Below, one piece after another: positions 6,174-9,767 of a stretch of 9,767 nt of DNA; positions within the stretch are counted from its first letter, which is position 1; the number at the start of each line of letters is the position of its first letter. This stretch comes from an uncultured Oscillospiraceae bacterium (GTDB lineage Bacteria; Bacillota; Clostridia; Oscillospirales; Acutalibacteraceae), in the NCBI GenBank assembly GCA_900544515.1, contig UQVI01000065.1:1-9767 (forward strand), given 5' to 3'. The notes below the pieces were generated by a model. That model was not told the DNA's origin, searched no databases, and worked only from the letters and a program-made list of their open reading frames with translations. Made by a program: the position numbers and the translations under genes.

Positions 6174-7145
6174 TTATTCCTTTTCATTTTCAATAGCTTT
6201 TTTAAATGCACCCTCAACATCCATAAGATATTTATAGGAATACCAGGAAGCATTACGATTTATCATATCAAGAATATCAGGGCAGATATCCTTGCTGATG
6301 ATATATTTAGTAATGGAAAACTGCTCACGTATATTCTTGGTAAAATAAGTTACATTAAACAGATGAAAATCAGTTAAAAGCAAAAATACACCCTGCTGGA
6401 ATTTCATCCTTGTATTTGTTGGCACATCTATCAGCTTGGCTTTGGGAACCGGCTTGGAACCGATATGCTCAAGATGCTTTCTGAAATCATCAGGCATCGG
6501 CAGAATATGCTTATTTGCAAAGATATCCTTAACTGCCTTTTTTATATCATCTTCCTTAATACAGCTGACATAAACACTGAAATCCTTGAGCCACTGATTT
6601 GCCACGCTGATATCATTTGTATAATCATTAAAATCCTTAAGCTCCAGAACATAGAGAATAATGTCATCATCAAATTCAGTTCTGCCCTTAAGAGCAAAGG
6701 ATAGTGACGGATAAAGACTTTTTGTAAAATCTATAAGCGGTGAAAAATCACAGTAATGCTGTGCAAAAGCACATATTTCATACATATTATCCACATCAGC
6801 TTTTCCCATAGTTTTATTGAAAACATCAACAAAGCTGCCCATACCGGCATAATAATTATACAGATAATGTGAATCAATATGAACGATACCCAAATCGTTA
6901 TCTTTAAAAAGCACCTTTGGCTTTCTGAACATCGTCGGAATCAGATGCCTGTTTGGGTCATTAATCCGCTCTCCTCTGTAAAAAAGCTGCTTGCCGCACA
7001 AAAAATCATTTAAAATATATTTTTCAAATTCTTCGTAGGTATCTATCTTTTTACTGACAGAGCTGAAATCAAAATCAAGCTCATCACTGAGCTTCTCGTT
7101 CAATGATTCCAACCGTTTTTTGAGATGCTCTCTTGCTGAAAACAT
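6174..7145 (-). CDS. FRG-domain protein
   Basis: A 323-aa soluble protein. The FRG domain is recognisable by LFYRGE (54-59), by FAQHYCDFSPLIDFTKS (127-143) followed by LSFAL, and by RMKFQQGVFLLLTD (246-259); the family's equivalents are F-x-RG, QH-x-G-x-P-x-R-x-L-D-W-T and a later Q-x-G-x-F. Here the usual Arg of the middle motif is replaced (SPLIDFT). The first 35 residues are charged and helical, and the region after 270 ends in a helical tail. The domain is named for its conserved Phe-Arg-Gly and, to my knowledge, has no settled biochemical activity; such genes are scattered and often sit in accessory DNA. ATG 7145 is preferred (GGCGGA 8 nt upstream); an in-frame GTG at 7151 would leave only 2 nt of spacing. 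The gene starts 14 nt after the reductase stop, so it is co-transcribed with the reductase and probably with the CNNM gene downstream. Confidence 0.85.
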   Translation of the reverse strand: MFSAREHLKKRLESLNEKLSDELDFDFSSVSKKIDTYEEFEKYILNDFLCGKQLFYRGERINDPNRHLIPTMFRKPKVLFKDNDLGIVHIDSHYLYNYYAGMGSFVDVFNKTMGKADVDNMYEICAFAQHYCDFSPLIDFTKSLYPSLSFALKGRTEFDDDIILYVLELKDFNDYTNDISVANQWLKDFSVYVSCIKEDDIKKAVKDIFANKHILPMPDDFRKHLEHIGSKPVPKAKLIDVPTNTRMKFQQGVFLLLTDFHLFNVTYFTKNIREQFSITKYIISKDICPDILDMINRNASWYSYKYLMDVEGAFKKAIENEKE

Positions 7146-7159
7146 AGTCACATTCCGCC

Positions 7160-9232
7160 TTATTCAATGGAAGAAACAAGCTGAAAAGCTGCTTCGGTTG
7201 CATTTGCAATTCTTCCGATTTTATCACTGTCTCCGATGTTATAGGCCTTATAATTATCACTGTTCTTTATCTCGTCATAAAGGCTTGTATCAGATCTTAC
7301 ACCGAGCGACAAAACAACGTAATCCGCATCAACAGTCACTGTCTTTTTATCAGAAATACGCTCAAGAGCAATTGAGCTGTCATTAATAGAAAGCAGCTTG
7401 TGACCGGGCATAAATACGGTACCTGCTGACTCAAGCTTCGGCATAGCATCATCCACGTGCTGGAACCATGCACCGGGTGCAATTTTATCAGCCATTTCAA
7501 CAATAGTAACCTCATTGCCCTGCTCTGCCAAAAGCTCACTTGTTTCAAGACCTGTCATACCTGAGCCGATAACAGCAACCTTTTTATTTTCAGGGGTGAT
7601 ATTACCGTTAAGAATTTCAGTTACAGTGGTAACATTCTCTCTCTCAAAGGGTTTAGGGAAAACTGCATTGCCGCCTGTGGCATTGACAACGATATCAGGC
7701 TTATATGTATCAACAATATCCTTTGTTGCTTTTACACCGAACTCAACCTGAACACCAAGTTCTTTCACATTATTCAAAAGGTCTGTACATACCCAGCCCA
7801 TTTTTTCCTTATGGGGAGGCTTTTTAGCAAGATTCAGCTGGCCGCCTGCACAATCCTCTTTTTCAATAACAGTGACATCAAATTCACGTTTAGCCAGAAG
7901 CTCAGCAGCCGATAAACCTGCAGGACCTGCGCCGATAACAAGTACCTTTCTGCCGTTTCCGTTCTTTTTCAGGTAAGTGCTTTCTCTTCCAACAAAAGGA
8001 TTCACGGAGCAGTGGCCGTGACTGTATTTGTATGCATTTTCCATCATACTTTCAAAGCAGTATAAGCAGCATACACATCTTTTAATTAACGTTTCATTTC
8101 CTGACTGTGTTTTATTTACCCAATGCGGATCTGCAATAAGAGGTCTGCCGAGAGAAATGAAATCTTGTATTCCTTCCTCAAGCTGCAGCTCAGCCTGCTT
8201 TGGTGAACGTATAAGATTGGCAGCAATTACAGGAATATCAACAACATCTTTAACCTTAGCAGCAAGGTGCTTTCTCCAGCCGCAGTCAAAGGTAGTCGGC
8301 TCAAGCCAGTAGTTAAATGTATCATAAGAGGCTGAGGAAACGTCAATTGCATCAATACCTTTATCGCTGAGGATTTTTGCCATTTTAAGACCTTCCTCAA
8401 TACCATAGCCTTTGCCCGGCTGACCGATTCTGTCATACATCTCATCAATAGTAAGACGTACAACAATCGGAAAATCCTTTCCGCAGTTCTTTCTGATACC
8501 GTCAATAATTTCCGTTAGAAATCTCATTCTGTTTTCAAGGCTGCCGCCATACTCATCCGTACGCTTATTCGTATTCGGTGACAAAAACTGCTGAATCAGA
8601 TAACCGTGTGATGCGTGAAGTTCAACACCATCGCAGCCTGCTTTTTGAACTCTTACCGCACCTTCAATAAACTCGCATATCAATTTCTTTACAGCTTTTG
8701 TTGAAAGCCCTCTGTTAACGCTTTCACTCATTTTGCTTTTTTCGCATTTGCTTGGTGCTACTGTTCGCGGAACAATATCCTTATCCTGAAGCTTTTTTCC
8801 GGGAGGTATAACTGCACCTGTTAATATCTTGGTATAAAGCTCGCCCATAAGCTTGTCGCCCACAACACAGAGCGGAACTGTACCAATCATCAGTCCGAGA
8901 TTCTGTCTGCCGGGATGATGAAGCTCAACCATAATCTTACAGTTATGACGATGAATTCTCCTAGCCATTTCCTTTAAAGCAGGTATCTGATAATCATGGC
9001 TCATACCAAGCTGTCCAAAAGAAGAGGCACCTGTAACATCGTTTACACGAGTAATCTCAGTGAAAATTAATCCGACACCGCCTTTGGCACGTTCTTCATA
9101 ATAATCCATCATCTTTTTTGTTGCACAGCCGTTATACTGACCGAAGCCCATACACATCGGTGCCATAACAACTCTGTTTTTAATTTCCACACTGCCTATT
9201 TTCATAGGCGTGAACAGCTTTTCATATTTCAT
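7160..9232 (-). CDS. NADH:flavin oxidoreductase, 2-enoate / 2,4-dienoyl-CoA reductase family (FMN, 4Fe-4S, FAD)
   Basis: A 690-aa three-domain flavoenzyme that reduces activated C=C bonds, passing electrons NAD(P)H to FAD to 4Fe-4S to FMN. The Old Yellow Enzyme barrel (1 to about 370) has NRVVMAPM (19-26), HHPGRQ (105-110), HASHGYLIQQFLSPNTNKR (206-224) with DEYGGSLENR (226-235), and the FMN phosphate region ISLGRPLIADP (359-369). Tyr211 aligns with the catalytic Tyr of FadH (GYLINEF). Cluster cysteines are C386, C389, C392 and C408, the CxxCxxC spacing of trimethylamine dehydrogenase rather than FadH's CxxCxxxC. The FAD motif GAGPAG is at 434-439; the nucleotide motif GSGMTG is at 556-561, with E579 ending the second strand, favouring NADH; IGD is at 666-668. 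A segment at about 112-155 is longer than in FadH. Relatives include clostridial enoate reductases and BaiCD/BaiH bile-acid enzymes; the substrate cannot be assigned. ATG 9232 has AAAGGTG 7 nt upstream. First gene of the operon. Confidence 0.93.
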   Translation of the reverse strand: MKYEKLFTPMKIGSVEIKNRVVMAPMCMGFGQYNGCATKKMMDYYEERAKGGVGLIFTEITRVNDVTGASSFGQLGMSHDYQIPALKEMARRIHRHNCKIMVELHHPGRQNLGLMIGTVPLCVVGDKLMGELYTKILTGAVIPPGKKLQDKDIVPRTVAPSKCEKSKMSESVNRGLSTKAVKKLICEFIEGAVRVQKAGCDGVELHASHGYLIQQFLSPNTNKRTDEYGGSLENRMRFLTEIIDGIRKNCGKDFPIVVRLTIDEMYDRIGQPGKGYGIEEGLKMAKILSDKGIDAIDVSSASYDTFNYWLEPTTFDCGWRKHLAAKVKDVVDIPVIAANLIRSPKQAELQLEEGIQDFISLGRPLIADPHWVNKTQSGNETLIKRCVCCLYCFESMMENAYKYSHGHCSVNPFVGRESTYLKKNGNGRKVLVIGAGPAGLSAAELLAKREFDVTVIEKEDCAGGQLNLAKKPPHKEKMGWVCTDLLNNVKELGVQVEFGVKATKDIVDTYKPDIVVNATGGNAVFPKPFERENVTTVTEILNGNITPENKKVAVIGSGMTGLETSELLAEQGNEVTIVEMADKIAPGAWFQHVDDAMPKLESAGTVFMPGHKLLSINDSSIALERISDKKTVTVDADYVVLSLGVRSDTSLYDEIKNSDNYKAYNIGDSDKIGRIANATEAAFQLVSSIE

Positions 9233-9254
9233 AATTTCACCTTTATATTATGTA

Positions 9255-9280
9255 AGATAAGGGCACCTTTGCGGTGCCCT
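9255..9280 (-). terminator. Hairpin between the membrane-protein gene and the reductase gene (weak terminator or attenuator)
   Basis: An 8-bp GC-rich stem (AGGGCACC / GGTGCCCT, 9260-9280) with a 5-nt loop, 10 nt after the stop of the upstream gene. On the minus strand it is followed by TATCTTACAT rather than a T-run, so termination may be partial. It lies about 28 nt before the reductase start. I see no clear sigma-A promoter in this 58-nt gap. Confidence 0.5.
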
Positions 9281-9290
9281 GTGTAAAATT

Positions 9291-9719
9291 CTATTTTCTT
9301 TTTGATTTTTTCTTTTTTCCTTTATTGGCATTTTTATGAGCGTATTTCTTTTCCTTTTCAAGATCCTGAGCTTTGGACCATTTGAAAAACCAAAAAACAA
9401 TAAGACCTATAACAGCCAAAACCGCAATAACAATTATCAGAATGGTTACGGTTTTACTTATTGTACCAACCTTCTCAATGGTCTTCATCATAAAAGTACC
9501 GGATGGAGAAAACTGCTGTTCACCATTATATTCATAAAGGGCATCACCGTTAACGACCACTTCTTTGCCATCCTTATCGGTGAAATAAAATTGAAGCCTG
9601 TTTGCAAGCTCATCTGTATCCTTATTATAATCAGGATTTTCTCTTCTATAAATCTTAATCTCTTCATCACCTACAGTCTGTACAACAGACTTTGGCATAA
9701 CACGAAGCATAAGATTCAT
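9291..9719 (-). CDS. Single-pass membrane protein with lysine-rich cytoplasmic tail (5' end cut off by contig end)
   Basis: Only the C-terminal 142 residues are present; the frame runs into the adapter at 9721, so the true start is outside the contig. An apparent N-terminus MGSEMCIRDR is translated adapter and must be ignored. What is seen is a polar, probably extracytoplasmic region (1 to about 88, with VVVNGDALYEYNGEQQF at 54-70), one strongly hydrophobic segment at about 90-112 (VTILIIVIAVLAVIGLIVFW and neighbours), then a very basic tail (KGKKKKSKRK, 133-142). By the positive-inside rule the tail is cytoplasmic, making this a type I membrane protein whose missing N-terminus probably carried a signal peptide. 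I recognise no family. It ends 58 nt before the reductase start, with a GC hairpin between. Confidence 0.75.
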   Translation of the reverse strand: MNLMLRVMPKSVVQTVGDEEIKIYRRENPDYNKDTDELANRLQFYFTDKDGKEVVVNGDALYEYNGEQQFSPSGTFMMKTIEKVGTISKTVTILIIVIAVLAVIGLIVFWFFKWSKAQDLEKEKKYAHKNANKGKKKKSKRK

Positions 9720-9720
9720 T

Positions 9721-9767
9721 CTGTCTCTTATACACATCTCCGAGCCCACGAGACTAAGGCGAATCTC
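9721..9767. other. Illumina Nextera adapter with i7 index N701 (artefact)
   Basis: Not biological. The Tn5 mosaic end (9721-9739, CTGTCTCTTATACACATCT) is followed by the rest of the read-2 adapter (to 9754), the eight-base index TAAGGCGA (9755-9762) and ATCTC of the P7 sequence. It mirrors the adapter at the left end, so both contig ends come from reads that ran through short inserts into the adapter. Confidence 0.98.

Noticed and set aside
7146..7151. GTG 7151 as the FRG gene start.
   Set aside because: Only 2 nt separate it from the GGCGGA site, against 8 nt for ATG 7145; the difference is two residues and not decisive.
42..9720. tRNA, rRNA, CRISPR array or prophage genes.
   Set aside because: No cloverleaf, rRNA segment, regularly spaced repeat array or phage structural gene was seen on either strand by eye.
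9720..9749. Coding start of the membrane-protein gene at 9749 (MGSEMCIRDR...).
   Set aside because: These residues are translated adapter; the genuine reading frame enters at 9719 from outside the contig.

Overview
This window is a short metagenome-style contig, 9,679 bases of biological sequence (42-9720) flanked on both ends by leftover Illumina Nextera adapter (1-41 and 9721-9767). The adapter truncates the genes at each end and creates false protein termini. Everything biological points to a low-GC, spore-forming Firmicute, most likely an anaerobic gut clostridium. The evidence is an intact sporulation sigma factor SigG, AT-rich intergenic regions with classic Gram-positive ribosome-binding sites (AGGAGG type), TTG and GTG starts, and an anaerobe-type flavin/iron-sulfur enoate reductase. 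I cannot name the species.

All nine genes are read from the minus strand, so transcription runs from high to low coordinates. From the right end: (1) the C-terminal part of a single-pass membrane protein with a lysine-rich tail (9291-9719, cut by the contig end). (2) A probable operon of three genes: a 690-aa 2-enoate/2,4-dienoyl-CoA reductase-type flavoprotein (7160-9232), an FRG-domain protein 14 nt downstream (6174-7145), and a CNNM/CBS/CorC_HlyC membrane protein (4799-6121), closed by a strong terminator (4754-4786). (3) A roughly 170-bp foldback element of nested inverted repeats (4582-4752), whose left arm runs into the 5' end of a small unrecognised gene (4082-4606) that looks N-terminally truncated. 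(4) An AraC-type regulator with a GyrI-like effector domain, overlapping by 4 nt a small P-loop kinase of the 'DNA topology modulation' type (2510-3936), with its own promoter and terminator. (5) sigG (1674-2441), GTG start, closed by a terminator. (6) A PadR regulator and its HAAS-domain membrane partner (42-1538), with a near-consensus promoter overlapped by a repeat that is a good candidate autoregulatory operator.

Most of this is ordinary chromosomal housekeeping and regulation. No prophage, CRISPR array, RNA gene or complete insertion sequence is visible. The items most worth a second look are the foldback element and the truncated gene it touches, the adapter-derived ends, the PadR operator, the FRG-domain gene in a redox operon, the cysteine spacing of the reductase, and sigG standing apart from its usual sigE neighbour.
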